DNA of 64,000 nucleotides, from NCBI RefSeq assembly GCF_000577615.1, contig NZ_CBXX010000006.1, positions 124,001-188,000 on the forward strand. Reading direction: 5' to 3'. The notes beneath the pieces are model-generated. The model saw only the letters and a list, made by a program, of their open reading frames with translations. It ran no database searches and had not been told where the DNA came from. The DNA comes from Herbaspirillum sp. RV1423. Its GTDB lineage: Bacteria > Pseudomonadota > Gammaproteobacteria > Burkholderiales > Burkholderiaceae_D. Position 1 is the stretch's first letter; the number at the start of each line of letters is the position of its first letter. A program made the position numbers and the translations under genes. Shown in pieces: positions 56,427-64,000 of the stretch.

Positions 56427-56561
56427 ATGGATTCGCGGCTGTTGTCGGAACTGCGCCACGATGTGTGGCTTGAGGCATGGGACAACATGCCGGAAGCGGA
56501 TCGATTCGCGTATTGTCGGCGGACGGCCTTGAGAATGAGTCGGTCATATGAATCATCATAG
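56427..56561 (+). CDS. Possible small protein of 44 residues
   Basis: An ATG frame giving MDSRLLSELRHDVWLEAWDN then MPEADRFAYCRRTALRMSRS and a short end. The composition (amphipathic helix rich in Leu, Arg, Asp and Trp, no rare-residue runs) looks coding, but there is no good ribosome site and the frame could also start at an upstream TTG. It lies downstream of the twin operators and points toward the chemoreceptor gene. No family recognised. Confidence 0.3.
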   Translation: MDSRLLSELRHDVWLEAWDNMPEADRFAYCRRTALRMSRSYESS

Positions 56562-56763
56562 TTTGCCGACTGCAAGAGGAAACCTGTACTTGCATCTCCT
56601 GTCGGCCGTCGTCGGAGATGCTCTGAGTGGGATGGCATCAGGATTGTCCTGATCGTCGCCAACGGCGGGGCTGGCTAGTCTCTGGGAGAAATTCTGTCCC
56701 TCAACATCGCGCCGTCTGCCGCCATGTGTTTATTTGCACTTTCACATCGACAAGGGGAAATGT
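56562..56763. promoter_or_regulatory. Chemoreceptor upstream region with two inverted repeats
   Basis: GCATCTCC (56592-56599) and GGAGATGC (56614-56621) form a perfect 8-bp stem with a 14-base loop. ATCAGGA-TTG-TCCTGAT (56637-56653) is a perfect 7-bp-arm palindrome. The first may end a short upstream transcript; the second looks like a regulator site. No gene was found in these 202 bases. Confidence 0.45.
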
Positions 56764-58464
56764 ATGCGCATAACGAACTTGAAAATCGGAGCACGCTTGG
56801 GTATTGGATTCGGATTTCTGGTGTTGTTGCTGATAGCGATGGCAGTACTCGGCGTGGCGCGTCTATCTGGCCTCAATGAGCAGATGGATGAAGTGGTCAA
56901 TGACAAATATCCCAAGACGGTGCTGGCCAACGACATCATCAAAAACGTCAATGTGATCGCGCGTTCCTCGCGCAATGTCCTGCTGATGACGGACGCGGAC
57001 GAGATCACCGGGGAAATGCAAAGCATCCGGCAGGCCAGCGAGCACACCAAGACAGCCCTGGAAAAACTTGACGGCATCATTACCGGCGACAAAGGCCGGG
57101 CGCTCATGAAAACCATCATGGACGCGCGCACGCAATACAATGCAGGGCGCGATGAAGTGTTGCGCCTGGTGTTGGCCGGGGCAAAAAATGAAGCCACCAT
57201 CCTGTTGCTGCACACTGTACGGCCCTTGCAGTTGGGTTATATGAATGCCGTTGAAGCGCTGATCGCGCATCAGAACCAGTTGATGCAGGTCGCCGGCCAG
57301 GAAGTCGTGGACGAGTATCTGGAAGCGCGCAACCTGGTTGTCGCGCTAAGCGCCATTGCCATCATTTTCGCTGGCCTGATCGCATGGCTGGTCACGCGCA
57401 GCATCACTTCGCCGCTCAGCCGCGCCGTCAGGGTCGCGGAAACTGTCGCCGCCGGCGACCTGACCTCGCAATTCGACGCCACCGGCAAGGATGAAACCGG
57501 CCAGTTGCTGCGTGCCCTGCGCGCCATGAATGACAATCTGCTTCATATCGTCAGCCAGGTGCGCCACGGCACCGATACCATTGCCACCGCTTCGACCCAG
57601 ATCGCCACCGGCAACCTCGACCTGTCCAGCCGCACTGAGCAGCAAGCCAGTTCGCTGGAAGAAACCGCTTCCTCGATGGAGGAGCTGACTTCCACCGTGA
57701 AACAGAATGCGGAGAATGCGCGCCAGGCCAATCAACTAGCCGTCTCGGCTTCCGCAGTGGCGGTGGAAGGCGGCAGCGTCGTCGGCCAGGTGGTCCACAC
57801 CATGGAGTCGATCAACGCTTCCTCCAAGAAGATCGTAGACATCATCAGCGTGATCGACGGCATCGCCTTCCAGACCAATATTCTTGCGTTGAATGCCGCC
57901 GTGGAAGCTGCACGCGCCGGCGAGCAGGGACGCGGTTTTGCCGTGGTGGCCAGCGAAGTGCGTACGCTGGCGCAACGCAGCGCGGCTGCCGCGAAAGAAA
58001 TCAAATCGCTGATCGACGACTCGGTCGAAAAGGTAGACTCCGGCAGCAAGCTGGTCGAGCAGGCTGGCCAGACCATGAACCAGGTGGTCGCAAGCGTCAA
58101 GCGCGTGACCGACATCGTCGGCGAAATTACTGAAGCCAGCCGTGAGCAAAGCGAAGGCATCGAGCAGGTCAATCAGGCGGTCACGCAAATGGACCAAGTC
58201 ACGCAGCAGAACGCCGCCCTCGTGGAGGAAGCTGCCGCCGCCGCACAGTCCTTACAGGATCAGGCTGCCAGCCTGTCGCAGATCGTCGGCGTGTTCAAGA
58301 TCGACAATAACCGCCTGACGCATGACGCTGCGCCGGCAAGCTTGCCGCGCGCGTACGACGTCACGCCGAAAGAGCCCGCGCTGGCGCGCAAGGAAGAGAT
58401 GCCGAAGCTGCCTGCCGCACGCGTTGCAACGACAACCAAAGACGACGACTGGGAGCAGTTCTGA
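56764..58464 (+). CDS. Methyl-accepting chemotaxis protein
   Basis: A 566-residue transmembrane chemoreceptor. TM1 is about residues 10-32, a four-helix-bundle periplasmic domain (33-188, Tar-like MCP_1 pattern) follows, then TM2 (about 189-212, ending LVTRS), HAMP, and the signalling coiled coil with the hairpin [33 protein letters not shown] (in parts). The C-terminus ends DDDWEQF, a CheR/CheB-docking pentapeptide of the WxxF type on a flexible Pro/Ala/Lys tail. AGGGGAAA precedes the ATG. Ligand unknown. Confidence 0.95.
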   Translation: MRITNLKIGARLGIGFGFLVLLLIAMAVLGVARLSGLNEQMDEVVNDKYPKTVLANDIIKNVNVIARSSRNVLLMTDADEITGEMQSIRQASEHTKTALEKLDGIITGDKGRALMKTIMDARTQYNAGRDEVLRLVLAGAKNEATILLLHTVRPLQLGYMNAVEALIAHQNQLMQVAGQEVVDEYLEARNLVVALSAIAIIFAGLIAWLVTRSITSPLSRAVRVAETVAAGDLTSQFDATGKDETGQLLRALRAMNDNLLHIVSQVRHGTDTIATASTQIATGNLDLSSRTEQQASSLEETASSMEELTSTVKQNAENARQANQLAVSASAVAVEGGSVVGQVVHTMESINASSKKIVDIISVIDGIAFQTNILALNAAVEAARAGEQGRGFAVVASEVRTLAQRSAAAAKEIKSLIDDSVEKVDSGSKLVEQAGQTMNQVVASVKRVTDIVGEITEASREQSEGIEQVNQAVTQMDQVTQQNAALVEEAAAAAQSLQDQAASLSQIVGVFKIDNNRLTHDAAPASLPRAYDVTPKEPALARKEEMPKLPAARVATTTKDDDWEQF

Positions 58465-58473
58465 TACCTGCGC

Positions 58474-58502
58474 CTGCCGCCGACAAGCATTGTCGACGGC
58501 AG
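58474..58502 (+). terminator. Hairpin after chemoreceptor gene
   Basis: CTGCCGCCGACA pairs with TGTCGACGGCAG at 11 of 12 positions with a 5-base loop, ten bases after the stop. No T-tract, so rho-independent function is uncertain. Confidence 0.5.
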
Positions 58503-58659
58503 GGCGTTTGCGAAGGGACGCCGGCAGCTAGGCAAGACCGGTTGCCGGCGCAGTGCTGAAGGCTAGAGGGGCGCTTCGGCAAACCTGCAGGGCGGACGTT
58601 TCGCATCTGGTTGCCCGGCAAACCGCTGCAAGGCGGCACGGCCTGAGTGCCATCCTGTT

Positions 58660-59331
58660 TTATTGTAAGGCCATCGACACCGACAACCGGTAACCGACGC
58701 CATGGTCGGTGTGCAGCGGCAGTTCGTTGCCGCTGGCCTTGTGCCAGCGGCGGCGCAAACGGCTGACCAGTTGGTCCAGGCGGCGGTCATCGTAGTCCAG
58801 CCAGTTAAAGCCGAAGGCGGTGGCGATGGTTTTGCGCGTCACGGTCGAATGCGGCGATTGTGATTGGTCGATCAGCAGTTCCAGCAGTTTCATTTCCTGG
58901 ATGTTGAGTTTTTCCTGATGGCCGTCGGGTGAGCACAACTGGCGCTTGACACGGTCCAGCCGCCAGCCTTCTGCACCGAACCGCCGCACCATCGGCGCCA
59001 TGTAGGCCGACAGCATGTCCGGCCCGATCGGCTTTGTCAGGTACTGGTCGGCGTATTCCCTGAGGCCGCGGATTTTTTCGTCGAGGTTGCTGCGTTCGGA
59101 GAGTATCACCACACCAGCTTGCGGCCGCGTATCGTGCAGGCATTGCGCGGCTTTGTAGCCGGCGCCGTCAGGCAGGTCGATGTCGATCATTGCGATGTCG
59201 GCGCGCGGGATATAGGGAATGAAGTCTTCCACGCTGTCGACCTCGAAGACTCGATGGCCGTCCCTGATCAGCGCGGAGCTGAACTCGCGCCGCACCGCGA
59301 CCGTTTTTTCCAGTACCAGAATATTCGCCAT
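58660..59331 (-). CDS. OmpR-type response regulator with atypical receiver
   Basis: A 223-residue two-domain regulator. The receiver starts MANILVLEKTVAVRREF: the acidic pair that binds Mg is E8-K9, so the second acidic residue is replaced by Lys. The phospho-acceptor D50 (MIDIDLP) and K100 (YLTKP) remain. The C-terminal winged helix (about 118-220) shows LNIQEMKLLELLI and DQLVSRLRRRW, the recognition region. Phosphorylation may be weak or absent. It is divergent from a second regulator gene across 346 bases. Confidence 0.85.
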   Translation of the reverse strand: MANILVLEKTVAVRREFSSALIRDGHRVFEVDSVEDFIPYIPRADIAMIDIDLPDGAGYKAAQCLHDTRPQAGVVILSERSNLDEKIRGLREYADQYLTKPIGPDMLSAYMAPMVRRFGAEGWRLDRVKRQLCSPDGHQEKLNIQEMKLLELLIDQSQSPHSTVTRKTIATAFGFNWLDYDDRRLDQLVSRLRRRWHKASGNELPLHTDHGVGYRLSVSMALQ

Positions 59332-59677
59332 ACGCTTACCTCGCTTTTTTTCGTTTTATTGGTGCCGGCGCTGGTTTTTTATAGCGCGCCCTGATTGTCA
59401 GAATCGCACGCTCAAAAAAAGTGAGCGATCCGGCAATGCGCGAATTATGGGCAGGCAGGTTCCGTCAGGGAAGATGTCGCAAGCAATCGTTAACAAATGT
59501 TGACAAAAACAAGCAATGAAAACGGCGTCTGAGCGGAATATTTTCCATATGGAAACCTTATTTCGGCGAGATATTGGTGCAGACGATTTCCAGTATCATG
59601 TCGATTTTCTGTGGGTAAGATTTCCTGCAGGCATCCGACTTCAACAGCACGACTCCATCGAACGACACAAGCATTCC
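59332..59677. promoter_or_regulatory. Divergent region between two response regulator genes
   Basis: 346 bases, AT-rich. TTTCCATATGGAAA (59542-59555) is a perfect 14-bp palindrome. CGCTCA-N7-TGAGCG (59409-59427) is a short stem-loop. GTTAACA and GTTGACA (59490-59504) form an imperfect direct repeat ten bases apart, a pattern often bound by OmpR-type regulators. No gene was seen; a frame open from 59516 joins the downstream regulator but has no homology. Confidence 0.45.
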
Positions 59678-60391
59678 ATGAGAATCGCCATACTGGAAGA
59701 CGAGCCGGCCGAAGCCGCTCTGGTGCAGCACATCCTGACAGGCGCAGGGCACAACTGCACGCTCTACGACACCGGCACGCAACTGATCGATGCGCTCGGC
59801 AGCCGCCGCTTCGACCTGCTCGTGCTGGACTGGATGCTGCCTGACATGACCGGTCACGACGTCGTCAATTGGGTGCGCAGCCACTTGAGTGCGCAGGTGC
59901 TGGTGTTATTCCTGAGTAATCGCGCGCTGGAAGAAAACATTGTGTTGGCGCTGATGGCGGGCGGCGACGATTACATGATCAAGCCGGCACGTCGCGCCGA
60001 ACTGCTGGCGCGCGTGCATGCCTTGTCGCGTCGCTTGCCGGCGCAGGAATCCGAGGCTGCCCCGCCATCGGACGACAAGCTCGAAGTCGGCGCTTACCGT
60101 TTCAACCGCATCCTCAAGCAGGCGTCGCTGCACGGCAAGGCGATCGAACTCAAGCCCAAGGAATTTGACATTGCCTTTGCTTTGTTCCGCAATGTCGGCG
60201 GCATCGTCTCGCGCGAACAGCTTACTGAGGAAGTGTGGGGCCGGGATCTCGTGATGACCTCGCGCACGCTTGACACGCACATGTCGAATGTGCGCAGCAA
60301 GCTGGCGTTAAAGCCGGAAAATCAGGTCAAACTGACGACGATCTACACGTTGGGTTACCGGCTCGATTGCCTCGACGGCGAGGCCGCGTAA
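59678..60391 (+). CDS. OmpR-type response regulator
   Basis: A 237-residue regulator with a complete receiver: E7-D8, phospho-acceptor D51 in LVLDWMLPDMTG, switch Ser in LFLSNR and K102 in MIKPARR. The winged-helix domain (about 135-232) has LKPKEFDIAFALFRN, REQLTEEVWG and RTLDTHMSNVRSKL, typical of DNA-binding OmpR members. It converges on the CHASE2 kinase gene 12 bases away, so the pair is encoded tail to tail. The upstream 54 codons of open frame are rejected for lack of homology. Confidence 0.92.
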   Translation: MRIAILEDEPAEAALVQHILTGAGHNCTLYDTGTQLIDALGSRRFDLLVLDWMLPDMTGHDVVNWVRSHLSAQVLVLFLSNRALEENIVLALMAGGDDYMIKPARRAELLARVHALSRRLPAQESEAAPPSDDKLEVGAYRFNRILKQASLHGKAIELKPKEFDIAFALFRNVGGIVSREQLTEEVWGRDLVMTSRTLDTHMSNVRSKLALKPENQVKLTTIYTLGYRLDCLDGEAA

Positions 60392-60403
60392 GCGCGCCTG
60401 CCG

Positions 60404-62812
60404 TCACTCCGGCGCGCAAGGCAAGCGCACGATAAAGCAGGCACCGCCGCCGTCGGCATTGGCGGCGCCGACGTTGCCGCCGTGATGTTCCACTACCGTT
60501 TTGACGAACGTCAGCCCGAGTCCGGCACCGGGCTGGGTGCTTCCGGTCGCGCGATAGAACGGCGTGAACAACTGGTCGAGGTCGGTTTCCGTCAGGCCGG
60601 GGCCGCGGTCGTGGATGGCACAGACTAATTGCGGCGGCGTGGCGCGGTGATCGACCGACAAGCGGCATTCCACCACTGCGTCGCGCGGGCCGTATTTGAT
60701 GGCGTTGGAGATCAGGTTGCACAAGGCGCGCACCAGCATCGGGCGGTCGCCGCAGACCCAGTACGACGCGTCGTCGCCGGCCGTGGTGATGTCGAGGCGC
60801 ACTTGGCGTTCGTTGGCCAGCGCCCACATCTCGTCGGTGGCGTCGGCCAGTAGTGAACGGAAATCGAGCTCTTCGGGCTGATAGCTCTTGGATTCAGCGC
60901 GGGCTAGCAGGATGAATTCGTCGGCCAGAGACAGCGTGCTGTGCACCGATTTTTCGATGCGCCGGAATAATATCTCCTGGTCGAGCACGATCTGGCCGCT
61001 GCGTTGCAGTTCCAGCGTCGCAAGGATAGCCGACTGCGGTGCGCGCATGTCGTGCGAGATGAAATTGAGGCTTTCGTCGCGCAGGCGCAGCGTCGCACGT
61101 AGTGCGGTCACGTCCGCCAGCGAGATGATCCAGCCGAGCATGTCGCCGTTGGCCTGGCGTGAGGGAGTACTGCGAATCAAGAACATGCGCTGGAGCGGGT
61201 CGGTCGCCTCGATACCGTCGGCATCATAGGCGCGGTCGTCGCTATCCCCTCCATTCTGCGCGGGTGACGTCAGCAACTGGCGCCACGGCGCGCCGGCCAG
61301 CGCAGCATCGATAGGCAGGAGCGGCGCCAGTAGCAGTTGTACGTCCTGGCCGCGCGCCGGCGCAATATGCAAGCTCATGAACAATTCGCGAGCCTTGCGA
61401 TTGAACAACATCACCACGCCATTGCAATCGATCACTACGTTGGCGTCAGGCATGCTGTTGAGGTTGTCGCTGACAAACTGATGGAGGTCGAGCATGCGCC
61501 GCGTCGCAATGCGCGCAGCGTCGATACGGCGTTCGAAGAAATCCAGCAGCCGTCGCTGTTCCGGCCTTGCCGCCGTCGCCGCAAACGGCGTCGAGGACGC
61601 CAGCCGGCCGGTTTCTTCATCGAGGTAACGCAGCGCAACCTCGAGCCGGCGCCAGCTCCACAGTGGATAGATCAGCCACAACAATAGCAGCGCCGCCGAA
61701 GGTGCGAGCCAGATGTCATATTGCAGCAGCCCGTAGCACAGGGCGCCGGCCAGCACGGTCAGCACGCCTGTCAACGCCAGCGCATGGCGCGGCGACAGAT
61801 ACATGAAACCGATCAGCACCAACAGCGCCGGCAAGGCCGCGAACGCAATGCGCGCAGGGCGCGGTGCGGCGGAAATCGAACGGCCTTCCTGCAACGCGGC
61901 CAGAATGTTGGCGTGCAGCTCGACGCCAGACATCAGTCCCTGACGGTTGGCCTGCGGCACCGGAAAGACATCTCCCAGACCGGATGCCGCGGCGCCGACG
62001 AGTACGTATTTATCTCGGAAGAAGTGCGCCGGCAACGCGCCGCGCAGCACGTCGATGTATGACACGCGCGTGAAATGTCCGGGCGGTCCGTAGAAGGGGA
62101 TGACCAACAGGTCGCGGTGTGCGATCTGCGGCGTACCCGCAACGCTGCTGTGGCCGGACCTGGGGGGCAATGGACGGGTGCTGTCGCGCAAGCGGTCGGC
62201 ATCTTCAAGCAGCGACAATGCCAGCGTCTTCCATTCGCGTCCGCCCAGGGTTTCGTACAGGTAGGCGCTGCGGACGATGCCATCGCCGCTGAAGTTAAGC
62301 TGAATGTGGGCGAGACCGGCGGCGGCCGTCGCAAAATCCGCATACGGCAGCAGCGGCGCCAGCCCGGTCTCGGTGCGTGTGGTCAGGATCGGCAGCACCA
62401 CGTGGCGGTTCCTGGCGATCGCCAGCGCCAACGCATGGTCGCCGCTGGCCGCGGCAGCGTCGCCTTCCGTCAGGATCACGTCGAAGCCGATCGCCCTTGG
62501 CGCGCCGTTGCTGAGAATGTTCAGTAGTTGCGCGTGGGTGCCGCGCTTCCACGGCCAGCGGCCGAGTTCGGCGATGCTCTTGTCATCGATGGCGACAATG
62601 ACGATATTGTCGGGGGCCGGACGTTCCAGCGTCGACATCAGATGATCGTAGATCAGCCGGTCGGGCACGCGCAGGCTGTCGCCCCCGACCAGCAGGAAGG
62701 CGGCCGCCAGCGTGATCACGAACAGCGCGAGCCATTCGTTGCGCAGCGACACGCGTCGGCGCGTGCGGCTCCAGCGCGACCGCCCCGGTTCCCCGGCAGG
62801 TTGGGAAATCAT
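60404..62812 (-). CDS. CHASE2-PAS sensor histidine kinase
   Basis: An 802-residue membrane kinase. One helix (about 27-44, LALFVITLAAAFLLVG) leads to a periplasmic CHASE2 domain (about 45-320; RLIYDHLMSTLERPAP, AIDDKSIAELGRWPWKRGTHAQLL in parts, IGFDVILTEGD). Three helices (about 325-395) follow, then a PAS-like region (450-565) and the kinase core: SHDMRAPQSAIL with the phospho-His, NLISNAIKYGP, DRGPGL and GAGLGLTFVK. It starts two bases after the FecR-domain gene stop, so both are one operon. Signal unknown, probably envelope-related. Confidence 0.93.
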   Translation of the reverse strand: MISQPAGEPGRSRWSRTRRRVSLRNEWLALFVITLAAAFLLVGGDSLRVPDRLIYDHLMSTLERPAPDNIVIVAIDDKSIAELGRWPWKRGTHAQLLNILSNGAPRAIGFDVILTEGDAAAASGDHALALAIARNRHVVLPILTTRTETGLAPLLPYADFATAAAGLAHIQLNFSGDGIVRSAYLYETLGGREWKTLALSLLEDADRLRDSTRPLPPRSGHSSVAGTPQIAHRDLLVIPFYGPPGHFTRVSYIDVLRGALPAHFFRDKYVLVGAAASGLGDVFPVPQANRQGLMSGVELHANILAALQEGRSISAAPRPARIAFAALPALLVLIGFMYLSPRHALALTGVLTVLAGALCYGLLQYDIWLAPSAALLLLWLIYPLWSWRRLEVALRYLDEETGRLASSTPFAATAARPEQRRLLDFFERRIDAARIATRRMLDLHQFVSDNLNSMPDANVVIDCNGVVMLFNRKARELFMSLHIAPARGQDVQLLLAPLLPIDAALAGAPWRQLLTSPAQNGGDSDDRAYDADGIEATDPLQRMFLIRSTPSRQANGDMLGWIISLADVTALRATLRLRDESLNFISHDMRAPQSAILATLELQRSGQIVLDQEILFRRIEKSVHSTLSLADEFILLARAESKSYQPEELDFRSLLADATDEMWALANERQVRLDITTAGDDASYWVCGDRPMLVRALCNLISNAIKYGPRDAVVECRLSVDHRATPPQLVCAIHDRGPGLTETDLDQLFTPFYRATGSTQPGAGLGLTFVKTVVEHHGGNVGAANADGGGACFIVRLPCAPE

Positions 62813-62814
62813 GT

Positions 62815-64000
62815 TTAGTTACCGCGCACCGGAGTGTCGCCGGCATTGAGCACTCCGCCGGAACCTGTCGTCCAGCGTCGCTCGATCACGACGCGCTGCG
62901 CCGGCGAGTAAGGCCCGCGGTAGCCGTCGGCATCGATGCTTTGCAGGCGTGCATAGTAGACGCCGGCGGGGGGCAGCGGAAATTCAGCGTGCGACTCGAC
63001 GGTGTCGGCATGCAGCAATATGGTATCAAAAGCGGCGCTGGCGGAAACGTCGAACACAAAGGTCTGGCCCGGTTCGCCAGACCACGAGAAGTTCAGACGG
63101 TCCTGGCCCTGGCTGGCGGCGGGCGCCTGTTGCGGCGGCAGCACCAGGCATTCCTTGGCGTCGCTCCACGGCCCCTGGTCGGACCGGCCGCTGCTCATGT
63201 CGATGCTCGCAAGGCGCCAGAAGAAACGGCCTTGCGGAAAATTGTCCAGGGTGAATTCGGTGGCGGCCAGGTCTGTCTTATCGAGCAGCAACCGCGTGAA
63301 TTCCGCGTCGGCAGCAAGCTGCAGGCGGTAGCGGTAACCGGCGCCGACTTCGGTCCATTTGAAATGCGCCGTGAGCGGCTGGCCGTCGGCGACGCCGCGC
63401 AGCTTGGTGCCGGGTTCCTGCTGGAACGGTGCGAACGGACGAGCCTTGAGGCGGAATTTTGCATTACTTTCGCGACCTTCGAGGCCATTGCGGTCGATTG
63501 CGGCTGCATGCACGTAATAGCTGCCGTCGGCCAGTCCGGCAATGCGCGCCAAGGTGGCACCGGCTTCGGTGCCGGCGTCCACGCGCACGTCCGCGACTTG
63601 ACGCAGGCCGCCGGCGTCGGTCGATACGCTGACGCGAAACGCCGCTGCGTCGGGCTGGCGCAAGCTGAAGCGCACCGGTAGACGTTCCTGCACGGCGCTG
63701 GCGTCGGTGAACGTTGGCGCCGCCAGCAATGGCACCGGTGCCGATACCTTGTCGGCATCGGCGATGGCGCCGAAGTTGGCGTGGACGTCGCGCGCGCGGC
63801 CGGTAGTGCGCAGGCCTTCGGGAGCTACCTTGACAGTGCCTTCAAGTACTTCGCTATAGCTGCGGTCGCCGTCGAAATTGACACGGAAACGGGTGCCGCG
63901 CACACCGGCGATGGCCAGCGGTGTTTGCACTTCGTATTGGCTTTTCGATGCCGAGAACGGGGTCACCAGCGAAGTGATGCGACCTTTCCTGAGCATCAGC
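62815..64000 (-). CDS. FecR-domain secreted protein (5' end outside window)
   Basis: At least 394 residues; the frame is open to the right edge, so the N-terminus (signal peptide and perhaps LysM) is missing. A FecR domain is seen in VQTPLAIAGVRGTRFRVNF and YSEVLEGTVKV. Two or more Fn3-like beta-sandwich repeats follow, marked by DGSYYVHAAAIDRNGLEG, GRFFWRLASIDMSSG and GVYYARLQSIDADGYRGPYS. The protein is probably periplasmic or surface-bound. Coupling with the CHASE2 kinase suggests it gives or shapes the input of that sensor. Confidence 0.85.
   Translation of the reverse strand, partial: LMLRKGRITSLVTPFSASKSQYEVQTPLAIAGVRGTRFRVNFDGDRSYSEVLEGTVKVAPEGLRTTGRARDVHANFGAIADADKVSAPVPLLAAPTFTDASAVQERLPVRFSLRQPDAAAFRVSVSTDAGGLRQVADVRVDAGTEAGATLARIAGLADGSYYVHAAAIDRNGLEGRESNAKFRLKARPFAPFQQEPGTKLRGVADGQPLTAHFKWTEVGAGYRYRLQLAADAEFTRLLLDKTDLAATEFTLDNFPQGRFFWRLASIDMSSGRSDQGPWSDAKECLVLPPQQAPAASQGQDRLNFSWSGEPGQTFVFDVSASAAFDTILLHADTVESHAEFPLPPAGVYYARLQSIDADGYRGPYSPAQRVVIERRWTTGSGGVLNAGDTPVRGN

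Overview
The window looks like chromosomal core of a betaproteobacterium of the order Burkholderiales, most likely family Oxalobacteraceae (Herbaspirillum, Collimonas or Herminiimonas type). This is inferred from protein flavour and gene order (recA-recX, pgk-pyk-fba-purC-purE-purK-tsaC, hemP to bfd-tonB-exbB-exbD, amgK-murU divergent from lptD-surA-pdxA-rsmA). Coding density is high and GC-rich, genes lie on both strands, and nearly every gap between convergent genes holds a stem-loop. I see no rRNA, tRNA, CRISPR array, transposase or prophage gene.

Layout. 1-4.3 kb: end of a Tim44-like protein gene, an OsmC peroxidase, an orphan sulfonate-type binding protein with a 56-residue membrane ORF behind it, and a two-gene signalling operon (receiver-TPR protein plus a small soluble kinase-like ATPase). 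4.3-8.7 kb: recA with a perfect LexA box, recX, then sucCD. 8.8-12.6 kb: a 107-bp inverted-repeat element, a TerC-family membrane protein, an orphan type IV pilin, moaC and a BepA-like periplasmic protease. 12.7-17.2 kb: hydrolase and conserved unknown pair, a SnoaL-like protein, zf-CHCC protein, ilvE and the divergent azlCD exporter. 17.3-24.9 kb: lower glycolysis (pgk, pyk, fba) and purine genes (purCEK) followed by a Sua5-type tRNA modification gene. 25-33.7 kb: ompW, flavin reductase, msrA, cfa, pdxH, a cytochrome b561 plus two YceI proteins, purB, and a GST.

33.7-37.3 kb is an iron block: hemP, an unknown 106-residue protein, bfd, tonB, exbB and exbD run as one unit from a Fur-box promoter, and bfr follows behind its own Fur-box-like promoter. 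37.4-43.3 kb: mnmA-nudJ, the three-subunit transhydrogenase pntAA/pntAB/pntB with panD inserted inside it, and upp. 43.4-48.5 kb: a UbiH-like hydroxylase, a SulP transporter overlapping a beta-carbonic anhydrase, and pepP. 48.5-55.9 kb: peptidoglycan recycling (murU, amgK) divergent from the outer-membrane biogenesis operon lptD-surA-pdxA-rsmA.

55.9-64 kb is the accessory, signalling end: a small XRE regulator preceded by two matching operators TTGCG-N5-CGCAA, a possible 44-residue ORF, a chemoreceptor with a CheR-docking tail, two OmpR-type regulators transcribed divergently (one lacking an acidic-pocket residue), a CHASE2-PAS histidine kinase and a FecR-domain secreted protein cut by the window edge. 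The last four genes probably form one envelope-sensing system and are the least textbook part of the window.
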